Below are positions 14,682 through 22,713 of a stretch of 34,035 nucleotides of DNA, piece by piece. The notes under the pieces were generated by a model, which saw nothing but the letters and a program-made list of their open reading frames with translations, did not search any database and was not told where the DNA came from. This stretch comes from an uncultured Alphaproteobacteria bacterium. GTDB taxonomy: Bacteria > Pseudomonadota > Alphaproteobacteria > RF32 > CAG-239. Numbering within the stretch: the stretch's first letter is position 1; the number at the start of each line of letters is the position of its first letter. Location of the stretch: assembly GCA_934229625.1 (NCBI GenBank), contig CAKQDU010000011.1, forward strand, positions 1 to 34,035, given 5' to 3'. Both the position numbers and the translations under genes were made by a program.

Positions 14682-15233
14682 ATGGATAAACAATCTAAGT
14701 TTAAACTCTTGGAGGAAATTGCTTTAACCCGCGATGAAGCTGAAGAATTTTTTGAACAGCAAAACAATGAAATAGAAAATCCAAATCACATCTTTTTGCC
14801 TATGTCTGTTGTGTATGAAAGCAAAAACAAAAAACTGCATGTTTTGCCGTATTTGGATTTGACACAGAAAGAAAGTGTGTGGGGAGTTTCTTTTAACGGA
14901 ATTTTGGTGCATAAACAAAACATTGCGGCCAATACGTATAGAGAAATACGTACGGCATTGCATAAAGAAAATGTTCAATGCAACAGATATTCTCGTTTTC
15001 GCTGTTTTCCAAGTCTGTCTGTTTGGGAGCGGATGTTCGCCAACATGACTTTGTTTAATAACATGATGTTTGTTTTGCGAAACAAAGGTATTGACGCTGA
15101 TGATTTGCAAACGGAAGTTATGTATTTGGCGGATAAGGATATTTTAAGCAAATTTTTGCCAGAACCGGGTGAATTGGCTTTTGCCTATGATGACGACACG
15201 CCTATAAAATCGCGCTTTGTCGTCTATTTGTAG
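14682..15233 (+). CDS. Hypothetical protein, 183 aa
   Basis: I recognise no family. The N-terminal 30 residues are helical and acidic. A middle block reads IFLPMSVVYESKNKKLHVLPYL and then VWGVSFNGILVHKQNI. It is followed by a Cys/Arg-rich stretch (QCNRYSRFRCFPSLSVWERM) and a helix (FNNMMFVLRNKGIDADDL). The strand-then-LPYL pattern is weakly like the SYIP blocks of the two upstream proteins, but I would not call homology from it. There is no signal peptide. The gene has its own promoter, SD-less leader and terminator, completing a run of three adjacent monocistronic orphans. Confidence 0.78.
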   Translation: MDKQSKFKLLEEIALTRDEAEEFFEQQNNEIENPNHIFLPMSVVYESKNKKLHVLPYLDLTQKESVWGVSFNGILVHKQNIAANTYREIRTALHKENVQCNRYSRFRCFPSLSVWERMFANMTLFNNMMFVLRNKGIDADDLQTEVMYLADKDILSKFLPEPGELAFAYDDDTPIKSRFVVYL

Positions 15234-15250
15234 AATTATTTTGTGTTTTA

Positions 15251-15280
15251 AAAGCCGTTCTAAGATTTTAGGACGGCTTT
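15251..15280 (+). terminator. Hairpin terminator of the 14682 gene
   Basis: A 13-bp stem (15251-15263 with 15268-15280, one G-U pair) 18 bases past the stop. The T run is short. Confidence 0.75.
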
Positions 15281-15284
15281 AAGT

Positions 15285-15461
15285 TTGTTCTTTACTTTCA
15301 ATTGAACATAATGCAGTGTAGCATATTAGCACATAGCATATTTTGCTACCTTCCAGCCAGGAGACCAGAAGGTATGCATATTTAACGTCTTTGCATAAAG
15401 ACGTAATCGTATAAATATCCGTCATTTTTGCTTAAGATATTTTCAATCAAAGAAACATATT
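15285..15461. other. Structured intergenic stretch downstream of dsbD
   Basis: No coding region is seen. Three hairpin-forming pairs lie close together: TAGCATATT near 15318 with a partial complement around 15340; TACCTTC with GAAGGTA around 15349-15375; and CGTCTTT with AAAGACG around 15393-15410. It could be a 3-prime region of the dsbD transcript or a small RNA. I see no clean terminator T run for dsbD here. Confidence 0.4.
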
Positions 15462-17201
15462 TTATTTCAGGTTTCCGACACTAAAAAACAGCGGCAGAAT
15501 CTCATATTTTCCATTAACATAATAGATATATACAGGGATTCCATCGCGTCCATAAGAGTTTAGCGCGGCAGTATAGACTTCATTGCTTTCTGTTAAATCA
15601 GCACGGAAAAGCTTAACCTTTTTTTCGCTGACAAAGCGTTTGAAACGATTAGTGTTTAAAATGATTTTTTCATTAAATTGACAAGTCAGACACCAATCGG
15701 CCGTAAAGTCAACAAATACTCGTTCTCCGTTTGCGGCGGCTTCGGCAATCGCTTGTGCGTCATAGGCTTGCCATGTCAGTTCTTGATATGTTTTTTCGGT
15801 ATGCCAATTCAGCTGTGCTGTTAAAATACTCAACAGCCAAAGCATTGTCAGCAGCAGAGGCACTGATAGGATATATTTTAGTGTCCTCATCCACTTTCCG
15901 GGGGTTGGAAGAATGCGGCCCAAAACATCAGGAAACATTTCTATCAAAGCATAGGGCAGGGCGTATCCCAATGCCAACATGAAAAAAACGGCAAATATCT
16001 GCAAGTCATTTTGCATAAAGGCATAGCCGATGGCAGCTCCCATAAATGGACCTGTGCATGGACTGGCAATTAAAACCGCAAAGAAACCGGTGCTGAATGT
16101 GTTTAAACCAGACAGCTTGTATGTTTTATCCGTATTAAAATCAGGAAATTTTAGAATGTCTGTCATAAATAAGAATAATATGCCGAAAATAGCCGCCATT
16201 ATTCCGACAAACCACGGCGATTGCAGCTGAAATCCCCAGCCGATTGCGGCTCCTTCATGTTTTATCAAAACTAAAATAAGGGTAAGCAACATAAAGCAGC
16301 ACAAAACACCTAATGTGTATTCAGCCGCTTGTTTGCATCCTCCGTTGTGTTCTTTGTTTTTAAGTAAGGAAAATATTTTAAGTGATAAAATCGGAAAAAC
16401 GCAAGGCATAAAATTTAAAACAAAACCGCCTAAAAAAGCCAATGCTAGAATATAGAGCAAACTGAAATCAGTAATATCATGATATTCTATTTCCAGCGCG
16501 TAAGATTTATCGGGAGTGATGACCAGCGCTTTTGACAGCGGTTCGCTTTCATTTGTGTCTTTTTCCCAGCTGATAATTGTTTTATTGTTTTTTTCATCTA
16601 TTTTTACGGATTGAGCGGCAATTCGTCCGCTTTGAGCCGGCAAAAAGCTCAGCGCCGTATGCGGGGGCAGTTCTAATTGAATTTTATTTTTCTGCCGCGG
16701 ACTTTTGACATGTAATTTTTGCGGAAGTTCTATTTTGAGCATGCTTTGCAAATTATTCCAGATTTCTTTAGACGTCTGCGGAAGCTCCGGCAGATTGAAG
16801 CTTAAAGTCTGCGGTTTGCAAACATTATTGCATTCCACAAAGGAAAAAGTCAGTTTCGTATCTTTAGTTTGTTTAAGCTGCAGATGAAAATAAGCTGATT
16901 TTTTGTAAACATATTCATCTATGATGTCATAGGCCTTGACAATTTGCGGAGCTGATTGATTTAATATTTTTAATCCGCTTTGGCCTGTATCTGTGCTGAT
17001 GGTGGTCGGTCGTCCGATTTCTCCAGGGTTGCTCCAATAAATATGCCAGCCTTCTTTTATGGCAAAACGAGCGATATATTCTGTTTTGCCGTCCGAAAAA
17101 AGCTCTATGGAGGTATTTTCGGTGCTTTGTTTGTTTGGCGCGGCAAGAGCCGGAACGCAGAATAACAGACCAAGAAATATGAATGCGGCTTGTTTAAGCA
17201 T
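15462..17201 (-). CDS. Thiol:disulfide interchange protein DsbD family
   Basis: 579 aa. DsbD moves reducing equivalents from cytoplasmic thioredoxin across the inner membrane to periplasmic thiols. A signal peptide is followed by a periplasmic alpha domain (HIYWSNPGEIG, then FVECNNVCKP with its Cys pair). The membrane domain begins with FVLNFMPCVFPILSLKIFSLL and has a second Cys in SPCTGPFMGAAIGYA, the two redox Cys of the transmembrane domain. The C-terminal thioredoxin domain has WCLTC (Cys504 and Cys507). All three cysteine pairs are thus present. GAAAGGA precedes the ATG at 17201; a TTG six codons upstream overlaps that SD and is rejected. The alpha domain resembles the ScsB-like subgroup more than E. 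coli DsbD. It is transcribed alone. Confidence 0.92.
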   Translation of the reverse strand: MLKQAAFIFLGLLFCVPALAAPNKQSTENTSIELFSDGKTEYIARFAIKEGWHIYWSNPGEIGRPTTISTDTGQSGLKILNQSAPQIVKAYDIIDEYVYKKSAYFHLQLKQTKDTKLTFSFVECNNVCKPQTLSFNLPELPQTSKEIWNNLQSMLKIELPQKLHVKSPRQKNKIQLELPPHTALSFLPAQSGRIAAQSVKIDEKNNKTIISWEKDTNESEPLSKALVITPDKSYALEIEYHDITDFSLLYILALAFLGGFVLNFMPCVFPILSLKIFSLLKNKEHNGGCKQAAEYTLGVLCCFMLLTLILVLIKHEGAAIGWGFQLQSPWFVGIMAAIFGILFLFMTDILKFPDFNTDKTYKLSGLNTFSTGFFAVLIASPCTGPFMGAAIGYAFMQNDLQIFAVFFMLALGYALPYALIEMFPDVLGRILPTPGKWMRTLKYILSVPLLLTMLWLLSILTAQLNWHTEKTYQELTWQAYDAQAIAEAAANGERVFVDFTADWCLTCQFNEKIILNTNRFKRFVSEKKVKLFRADLTESNEVYTAALNSYGRDGIPVYIYYVNGKYEILPLFFSVGNLK

Positions 17202-17249
17202 TTGTTTCCTTTCAAACAAAATATGGGCTGAGCTTATGTATATTTCAAG

Positions 17250-17882
17250 TTAAATCAGTTCTTTCAGACGAGAAATAATTTTATCAAACATTTCGGCTGT
17301 CAATATGTTTGTGTTTATATTGTAGCGCGAGGTGTGATATGAATCCAGCAATATCAGGTTATGCTTAGGCAAAAAATGCTCCGCCCCATGAGCAAATTTA
17401 TAGGCTGCTTTGGTATAGCCTAAAGCCTGCAGAACTGCGCCATGCGAAACCGAACCTAAAGATAAGATAATCTTCAGATTTGGCATGGAGGCGATTTCTT
17501 GCTGCAAAAACGGACGGCAGGCGGCGATTTCGGCGGCATTGACTTTGTTTTGCGGAGGAACGCAGCGTACAGAATTGGTGACACGCACGTTAAGCAGCTC
17601 AAAGCCGTCGTCTTTGCGTTTTTGATAATTGCCTTGCGCTAAGCCGAATTTTTTTAGAGCCGGATAAAGAATATCGCCGGCGTAATCGTTGGTGAAAGGG
17701 CGGTCGGTCTGATTGGCGCCGTTAAGCCCCGGAGCTAAGCCGACTATTAAAACCTGCGCATCAAGCGAGCCAAACGGACTTACCGGACCATTATGATAAG
17801 TTGGAAATTTTTGCTTGTTGCCGCGGCGAAACTCTACCAAGCGCGGACATAAATCACAATTTTTTTCTGGTTTGCAAAACAT
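17250..17882 (-). CDS. Uracil-DNA glycosylase, family 5 (UDGb) type
   Basis: 210 aa. These enzymes excise uracil and other deaminated bases from DNA. The iron-sulfur ligand pattern begins with CDLCPRLVEFR near the N-terminus and continues with NSVRCVPPQNK. Motif 1 is VGLAPGLNGANQTDRPFTNDYAGD; GLAPG without an activating Asp or Asn at the usual place is the mark of family 5 against family 4 (GEAPG). Motif 2 is LLDSYHTSRYN, with the conserved His. AAGGAG lies eight bases before ATG 17882 (MFCKPEKN). A 17-codon upstream extension lacks an SD and is rejected. It ends 48 bases ahead of the dsbD start on the same strand. Confidence 0.9.
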   Translation of the reverse strand: MFCKPEKNCDLCPRLVEFRRGNKQKFPTYHNGPVSPFGSLDAQVLIVGLAPGLNGANQTDRPFTNDYAGDILYPALKKFGLAQGNYQKRKDDGFELLNVRVTNSVRCVPPQNKVNAAEIAACRPFLQQEIASMPNLKIILSLGSVSHGAVLQALGYTKAAYKFAHGAEHFLPKHNLILLDSYHTSRYNINTNILTAEMFDKIISRLKELI

Positions 17883-18029
17883 TTTATTCTCCTTAATTGA
17901 GGGATATTGTAGCGTGATTTTTTTGGCTGTCACTATTTAAATTTCTTTTTTCACGGTTATATACAGTTTTGAAAGTGTTGAAAAATACTTTATTTGTCAT
18001 TTAAAACATTTATAAATGGAGATAAAAAT

Positions 18030-18587
18030 ATGAAAAAAACATTATTGTTAGCCGGTATTGCCAGTATTTTTGCTTTTAATGCGCAGGCAATGAATTGGAA
18101 TATGATGCAATATAGTCCGTATGTCGGTGCAGATTATTCTTTTTTAAAGGCAAAGCAAGGACATCAGGCAAAGAAAATGAAAAAATATTTTCACTCTGGT
18201 AAAGCTAATATCGGTATGCAGATTTATCAAAATTGGGATTTGGAATTTTCATATCAGCAAACCGGAGAACTTAAAGGCCGTACTTTGGAGGGGAAACGCG
18301 GTAAAAATTATTTTTCTGTTTATGCGTTGGATGCATATGGAAAATATCCGATTATGTGTTCTAAACTTAGCGCATTGGGTACGATAGGTGCCGGTATTTA
18401 TCATGGTAAATATAAAGGCTTTCCGAAAGGTGCGTACAATAAAGTCGGATATCGTGCCGGTTTGGGTTTGCAATATGACTTTAATAAAAACTGGGGAGCT
18501 AGAGTTGTTGGCAGATATTCTTATATCGGCTCCGGCTATACCAACAACTTTAAAGAGGTTACCGCCGGTTTGCAATACAGATTCTAA
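18030..18587 (+). CDS. Outer-membrane beta-barrel protein, 185 aa
   Basis: The signal peptide is KKTLLLAGIASIFAFNAQA. The mature protein shows alternating amphipathic strands rich in Tyr and Gly (YSPYVGADYSFLKAK, WDLEFSYQQTGELKG, YRAGLGLQYDF, WGARVVGRYSYIG) and ends in LQYRF. The terminal Phe is the classic signal for the BAM assembly machinery. This fits an 8-stranded OmpA-like or opacity-type barrel. The ligand or function cannot be told. GGAGAT lies nine bases before the ATG at 18030; an earlier in-frame ATG at 17994 would place the signal peptide internally. Confidence 0.88.
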   Translation: MKKTLLLAGIASIFAFNAQAMNWNMMQYSPYVGADYSFLKAKQGHQAKKMKKYFHSGKANIGMQIYQNWDLEFSYQQTGELKGRTLEGKRGKNYFSVYALDAYGKYPIMCSKLSALGTIGAGIYHGKYKGFPKGAYNKVGYRAGLGLQYDFNKNWGARVVGRYSYIGSGYTNNFKEVTAGLQYRF

Positions 18588-18600
18588 ATTTTATGATTTT

Positions 18601-18643
18601 AACGAAACACCCTGTCAGTATAAAATCGGCAGGGTGCTTCGTT
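18601..18643. terminator. Bidirectional terminator
   Basis: CACCCTGTC pairs with GGCAGGGTG, extended by AACGAA and TTCGTT. It lies between the convergent beta-barrel and DUF4139 genes. Confidence 0.82.
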
Positions 18644-18652
18644 GTTTGAAAT

Positions 18653-20116
18653 TTAGTCGCAAATGCGCGTATGTTGAGGAATTTCTACTGTATAAGATAA
18701 AGTTGTTTGTCCGTTAGCCGGAACTTTTATTGTCCATTCGCGGGTTTGGGCGTTTTTAATTTTACCTTTAATATTCTCTTTTATAATTTTATAATTATCC
18801 GGAATATTCTGATTTATAGTCACGCTGTTTTCCACGGAATCAGCATTGCCGATGGTTGTTTCTGCAACATAAGTTTTCAGCAGTTTTACGTTGTAGCATT
18901 TATTTTGCGGACTGCGTTCTTTTTCTTTTTCGGAAACTTTAGAAACTTTACCTTTAATGGTTAAATTGAATGCTTCACCTAATTTAAGCCGCAAAGTTTC
19001 TCCTTTAGCCGTATTACCTATATTGGCTGAGCCGATAAATTGTAAATTTCCATTTTTATCATTTTCATAAAAACGCATAGTGCCTGACGGCAAAGAAATC
19101 CCTAAATCGGATTTTTTAGTATTTTCTAAAATATATGTAATTTCAGGATGTTCTTTTTCAAATTCATAATTTCCGCCAAAATATAACGGAGAATTGAAAG
19201 TAAATTCTTTTATATATTGTACGGCAGATTTTTCAATAAATCCAACTTGTTTGGTTTGTTTATCCTTTATTGTAGTAATCGCGGGCAAGGTATATAGTTC
19301 ATAGTTGCTGATTTGTTCAGGCGCAATCGCGGACGATTCAGCAATGTTTCCGCTGTCCATAGCGGCCATCGACATTTTCAGCATTCTTGAGCGAGGCTGA
19401 ATGTTTGAACGAACCACATTAACGTCTCCGGCAATCAATTGAATTTTGGCGTTGTTATAATCAACACCTGAGTTGTTATTTATTGTAACCCAACCGGTAA
19501 GGCTCAGCATGTTTTTATCGGAGATAGTGGCAACATAATCTGTTTTCCAGCTTAAACCTCCTGTTAAATAGGCTAAAAACAAATTTTTGTTTCCGGCTTT
19601 TTTATTATTGATTTTAGCGGTTAAAGTCGGTTTATCGCTGATTCCGTTCGGTATTTTATTAAAAATAATTCTACCATTGAAATTTGCGTCGATACCGTAT
19701 GAAAACTTTAATACAGGCTGTCCATAAGCCGAACTCAACAAAACAGCTTTTTCAAAAATATTTTCGCCTGTCTGAGGATTTTGCCGCACAGTATTCACTT
19801 CTTGACCGACAGACTGATTTATCATATTTTCATAGTTAATTACATTATAGCTGTAGTTTTGTTCCAAAACCTTAATATCTTGTCCGTAAAGCATAGCCGT
19901 TTCCGGTTGAATCAATTGAGCTACGCCGTCAAAAATCACATCTGCCGTTCCGGCTTTCAAATCTGCCGGTCTGGTATCTTTTACCAATGCCAAATTTTGA
20001 TTATAAATACTTAAAGATAATTTGCTGTTATTATTGTCTAATAATATTTGCTGTGCATTTGCCGAAGCGGAAACTAAAAAAGTTCCGGCTAAAAGTAAAA
20101 TAACTGTGTAGCGCAT
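18653..20116 (-). CDS. DUF4139 domain-containing exported protein
   Basis: 487 aa with signal peptide YTVILLLAGTFLVSASANA. The first part (LSLSIYNQNLALVKDTRPADLKAG) and the middle (LFLAYLTGGLSWKTDYVATIS, then LTGWVTINNNSGVDYNNAKIQLIAGDVN) match the DUF4139 pattern, a beta-rich domain of unknown biochemical role in envelope proteins. The C-terminal region has KEFTFNSPLYFGGNYEFEKE, GTMRFYENDKNG and a final Ig-like segment. GGAG lies about ten bases before the ATG. It is followed upstream by the DUF1294 gene, 12 bases away on the same strand, suggesting one transcript. Confidence 0.87.
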   Translation of the reverse strand: MRYTVILLLAGTFLVSASANAQQILLDNNNSKLSLSIYNQNLALVKDTRPADLKAGTADVIFDGVAQLIQPETAMLYGQDIKVLEQNYSYNVINYENMINQSVGQEVNTVRQNPQTGENIFEKAVLLSSAYGQPVLKFSYGIDANFNGRIIFNKIPNGISDKPTLTAKINNKKAGNKNLFLAYLTGGLSWKTDYVATISDKNMLSLTGWVTINNNSGVDYNNAKIQLIAGDVNVVRSNIQPRSRMLKMSMAAMDSGNIAESSAIAPEQISNYELYTLPAITTIKDKQTKQVGFIEKSAVQYIKEFTFNSPLYFGGNYEFEKEHPEITYILENTKKSDLGISLPSGTMRFYENDKNGNLQFIGSANIGNTAKGETLRLKLGEAFNLTIKGKVSKVSEKEKERSPQNKCYNVKLLKTYVAETTIGNADSVENSVTINQNIPDNYKIIKENIKGKIKNAQTREWTIKVPANGQTTLSYTVEIPQHTRICD

Positions 20117-20128
20117 AATAAAATCTCC

Positions 20129-20566
20129 TCAAATAAGTTTAAGATATTTCAAAATAATATAAACGACAGAACATTCAAAAACAAGCATAAGCCAAAAGAT
20201 TGCCTGAAAACTTCGTTTTTTTGTTTTGTGATGAAAAAATTTTTGGGCAATAAAAGCTCCTGGCCAACCTCCCAAAAACTCTAAAGCGTGCAGTTGTATT
20301 TCAGGCACACGCCATTCACCGCGTACGGCAGCCCGCTTATCGGCGCCATAAGCGATAAAAGTTGCCAAATTTATACAGCACAAATGATAGACGACAAATA
20401 CCAAAAACGCCTTGTGTGAAAACATAATAACTCTAAAATAGTGATTTTCGGTTATATAGGCAGTCAGCATCATCATGGCAAAATACAAAATAAAAAAACG
20501 ATTGCGCTGCAGCGGCGGTATTAAAATAAGAAAAGGGGATATTATAACTAAAAAGGTAATCAGCAT
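20129..20566 (-). CDS. DUF1294 family membrane protein
   Basis: 145 aa with about four hydrophobic segments. The family signature is in the C-terminal half: LATFIAYGADKRAAV, EWRVPEIQLHALEFLGGWPGAFIAQKFFHHKTKK and SFQAIFW. DUF1294 proteins often carry an N-terminal cold-shock domain; this one has instead an N-terminal two-helix region. The function of the domain is unknown. I chose the ATG at 20566 (MLITFLV) because AAGGAC lies just upstream; a longer frame to 20626 starts at TTG without SD. The DUF4139 gene follows after 12 bases. Confidence 0.82.
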   Translation of the reverse strand: MLITFLVIISPFLILIPPLQRNRFFILYFAMMMLTAYITENHYFRVIMFSHKAFLVFVVYHLCCINLATFIAYGADKRAAVRGEWRVPEIQLHALEFLGGWPGAFIAQKFFHHKTKKRSFQAIFWLMLVFECSVVYIILKYLKLI

Positions 20567-20702
20567 CCTTGTGTCCTTAAAAAATATATGTACAGCATAG
20601 ACAGGCAAAAGATTATTTTCAAGCAAATCTTTGCAAATATTAAGGTATTTTTAAGGGTAAACGTGTAAAAATCGACATAAGTGTAAAAAGGAGAGATTCA
20701 AA

Positions 20703-21350
20703 ATGAAAAAATCCGTTCTGATTAGTGCGTTGTTGATGGCAGCAGGCTGCGCCTCGCAACAGGCAAATGAACAGAAAGTTTATGGCGAACCGGCTGAAGT
20801 CAGCGTGCCGTGTTCATATTCTTGTATGGAAAATAACTGTTTGGCGGCAGTTCCGGAGCCGTTGGTTTTGAAACCTCGTGTCACAGAAGTTGTTTCCAAT
20901 TATAAAATACGCCGCTGCTGTCCGGATGATGCGGCAATTGCCAGTGCTGAGCAGCAAGTAATAATTCCGGATTTGCCGGAAATTTATGTTATTTCCGCTA
21001 ATCGTACGGTAAATTCTATGCTTAATGACGCAAAGGCTGTGTTTAATGATAAACCGGTTCGCGTATTTGTACATGATACCAAACTTTTGGCAGATGATTT
21101 GCCTAAAGGCAGTGAAAAAGGGTTAAACGCGGCTAAAAAGCGTCTGGACAATGTGAGTACCGTGATTTTGGCAAAAAAAAGCAATAACGCCGACTATGTT
21201 ATCAATACATCAATAGATTGGTTCGACACGCCGACAAAACAAGTGCCGGCAATAAAATATACGATGGAGCTGGTTAGTACCGATGGTGTAAAAATAGGCG
21301 AATGGTCTGAAGTTGTTCATCAAACTGAAGGCGACCGCAGCTGGTGGTAA
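20703..21350 (+). CDS. Exported lipoprotein, possible LpoB-like domain
   Basis: 215 aa with lipobox MAAGC near residue 16 and a Ser/Gln-rich start. A Cys-rich stretch (CSYSCMENNC, RRCC) follows, unusual for a lipoprotein. The C-terminal domain (about 95-215) has alternating strands and helices: VRVFVHDTKLL, VSTVILAKKSNNADYVINTSI and MELVSTDGVKIGEWS. The last strand pattern recalls LpoB/CsgG-type domains, but this is a fold-level guess. AAGGAGAG lies before the ATG. The next gene begins at the last base of the stop codon (TAATG), so the two are translationally coupled and probably work together. Confidence 0.75.
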   Translation: MKKSVLISALLMAAGCASQQANEQKVYGEPAEVSVPCSYSCMENNCLAAVPEPLVLKPRVTEVVSNYKIRRCCPDDAAIASAEQQVIIPDLPEIYVISANRTVNSMLNDAKAVFNDKPVRVFVHDTKLLADDLPKGSEKGLNAAKKRLDNVSTVILAKKSNNADYVINTSIDWFDTPTKQVPAIKYTMELVSTDGVKIGEWSEVVHQTEGDRSWW

Positions 21351-22270
21351 TGAAAATGCGGTTTAGTGTGTTTGTTTTGGCTTTGATGTCGGCAATGGTT
21401 GTCGATACGGCAAAAGTTTTTGCAGAACAGGTGGCGGTGGAAGCCAGCGCCTGTGATGAAAAACAAGATGGATTTGACGCAAAAACTATGGAATACCGCG
21501 CGGTGGACAAAGCTAGTTTAATCGCTGTAAAGAGTTCGGAATTGATTCAAAAAAACGGACAGAATCTGACACCGGCAGTTATAGATATTATTGCTTATCG
21601 TCTTATTGACGAGTATTTATTGAATGTTAAGCATGAAATTACGGTGTCGGAGCCAAAACGTGTGTGTGTGAAAATCAACGGGGATTTGGAAATTGATGCC
21701 GACGAGCTGAAAGCTTTAATCAAGGAGCATAAAGAGGCGGCTGAACCGGCACGCATAAATCCTGACGCCGAAGTCAAAATGGCAGCTGAAGTTGCGGCCG
21801 AGGTTGAAAAAACAACATCATTTAAGCCTCAAAATTTGTCAGAAAAAAAACTTTTGTTTATTGAAAATATGAAATTTTGGGATGGCAGTGATACAAATCA
21901 TTATACGGAAATGCTGAAAAAACAGTTTTCAAATAGTGATTATTACTATGTGACCGATGATAAAACTTTGGCGGATTTTGTGGTAACTCCGGCTCTGAAT
22001 AAATCTGTTGTCGATAAAATAGATGATACAAATCATAAAATGCAAATGGCGGTGGAGTTAAGGACTGTTTCGCAAACAGATGCTGAGTTTGTGCCGCTTC
22101 AGCAAGAACAAACGCATTTTATTTTATTTGCCGCAGATAAGGATGAACAGCAAATAGCTGATAATTTGATTAGAAAATTGCTGACAGCAGCCGTTAAAGA
22201 CGCTGATGCAAAAATAAATCGTTTTTTACAAAATAAATTAGAGAAAACTGAGATAAATAAGAAAAAATAA
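21350..22270 (+). CDS. Exported hypothetical protein coupled to the upstream lipoprotein
   Basis: 306 aa with a signal peptide (RFSVFVLALMSAMVV, cleavage near FAEQ). An N-terminal domain of about 100 residues contains ASLIAVKSSELIQKNG and TVSEPKRVCVKINGDLEID. An Ala/Glu linker leads to a second domain (about 160-290) with KLLFIENMKFWDGSD, YYYVTDDKTLADFVVTPAL and MAVELRTVSQT. That domain repeats the strand-helix order of the upstream protein's C-terminal half (ADYVINTS and MELVSTDG there). Both may therefore be LpoB-like. The start at 21350 overlaps the upstream stop; GTG 21344 is an alternative. The C-terminus is Lys-rich. Confidence 0.72.
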   Translation: MKMRFSVFVLALMSAMVVDTAKVFAEQVAVEASACDEKQDGFDAKTMEYRAVDKASLIAVKSSELIQKNGQNLTPAVIDIIAYRLIDEYLLNVKHEITVSEPKRVCVKINGDLEIDADELKALIKEHKEAAEPARINPDAEVKMAAEVAAEVEKTTSFKPQNLSEKKLLFIENMKFWDGSDTNHYTEMLKKQFSNSDYYYVTDDKTLADFVVTPALNKSVVDKIDDTNHKMQMAVELRTVSQTDAEFVPLQQEQTHFILFAADKDEQQIADNLIRKLLTAAVKDADAKINRFLQNKLEKTEINKKK

Positions 22271-22300
22271 TAAAAAATAATAAAAAATAAGAAAAAACTA

Positions 22301-22336
22301 TTGACATCTGCGAGATATAAGATTTATATCTTATAT
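22301..22336 (+). promoter_or_regulatory. Promoter with palindromic operator over the -10
   Basis: TTGACA (22301-22306), 17 bases, TTATAT (22324-22329). ATATAAGAT (22315-22323) and ATCTTATAT (22328-22336) form a 9-bp inverted repeat with a 4-base spacer straddling the -10. It would suit a dimeric repressor or a leader hairpin. A/T-only repeats (TAATAAAAAA, two copies) precede it. Confidence 0.65.
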
Positions 22337-22348
22337 TGCAGGTGGAAA

Positions 22349-22621
22349 ATGAATTATAAAAAACTTAAAAATATTGCCGATAAAATTTTTGAAGATTTTG
22401 CCGAAACTTATCCTGATGCGCAAAAAGGTATGTATCTTTCGGCAAAAACAAATTTGGTGCTGGCGTTTGATGAATATATAAATCACAACAATATTCAGAC
22501 TATTGTCAGACAGTCGGATATAAATATCAGCGCCGAAGATGCTAAAATTTTATGGAAAATGATGAATGATGGAATTGAAAAATATTTAACTGATAATATT
22601 AAAGTTATCGCTCTGAATTAA
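22349..22621 (+). CDS. Hypothetical protein, 90 aa
   Basis: I recognise no family. It is a helical cytoplasmic protein: YKKLKNIADKIFEDFAETYP, then SAKTNLVLAFDEYINHNN, ISAEDAKILWKMMNDGIEKY and a short tail. AGGTGG precedes the ATG at 22349; a frame extended to 22301 would begin inside the promoter and is rejected. The palindromic operator just upstream suggests dedicated control. It precedes lon by 92 bases on the same strand, but lon has its own probable promoter. Confidence 0.75.
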   Translation: MNYKKLKNIADKIFEDFAETYPDAQKGMYLSAKTNLVLAFDEYINHNNIQTIVRQSDINISAEDAKILWKMMNDGIEKYLTDNIKVIALN

Positions 22622-22650
22622 ACTAAAATGGGGAAAAATGATTTTGTGCT

Positions 22651-22679
22651 ATTGTAGAAAACAAAAAGCAACCCTATAT
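22651..22679 (+). promoter_or_regulatory. Possible heat-shock (sigma32) promoter of lon
   Basis: ATTG (22651-22654), 18 bases, CCTATAT (22673-22679). This resembles the alphaproteobacterial heat-shock pattern CTTG, 17-18 bases, CYTATxT, and lies 35 bases before the lon start. Lon is a classic heat-shock gene. No sigma70 hexamers of comparable quality are seen there. Confidence 0.5.
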
Positions 22680-22713
22680 AATAAAAAGATGTATTGGACG
22701 GAGTTTAGCTGAT

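Noticed and set aside
22266..22291. A/T tandem repeats as a possible CRISPR or origin element
   Set aside because: Only about two and a half copies of a 10-base A/T unit; no spacers, no DnaA boxes noticed, and best seen as promoter-upstream A/T sequence.
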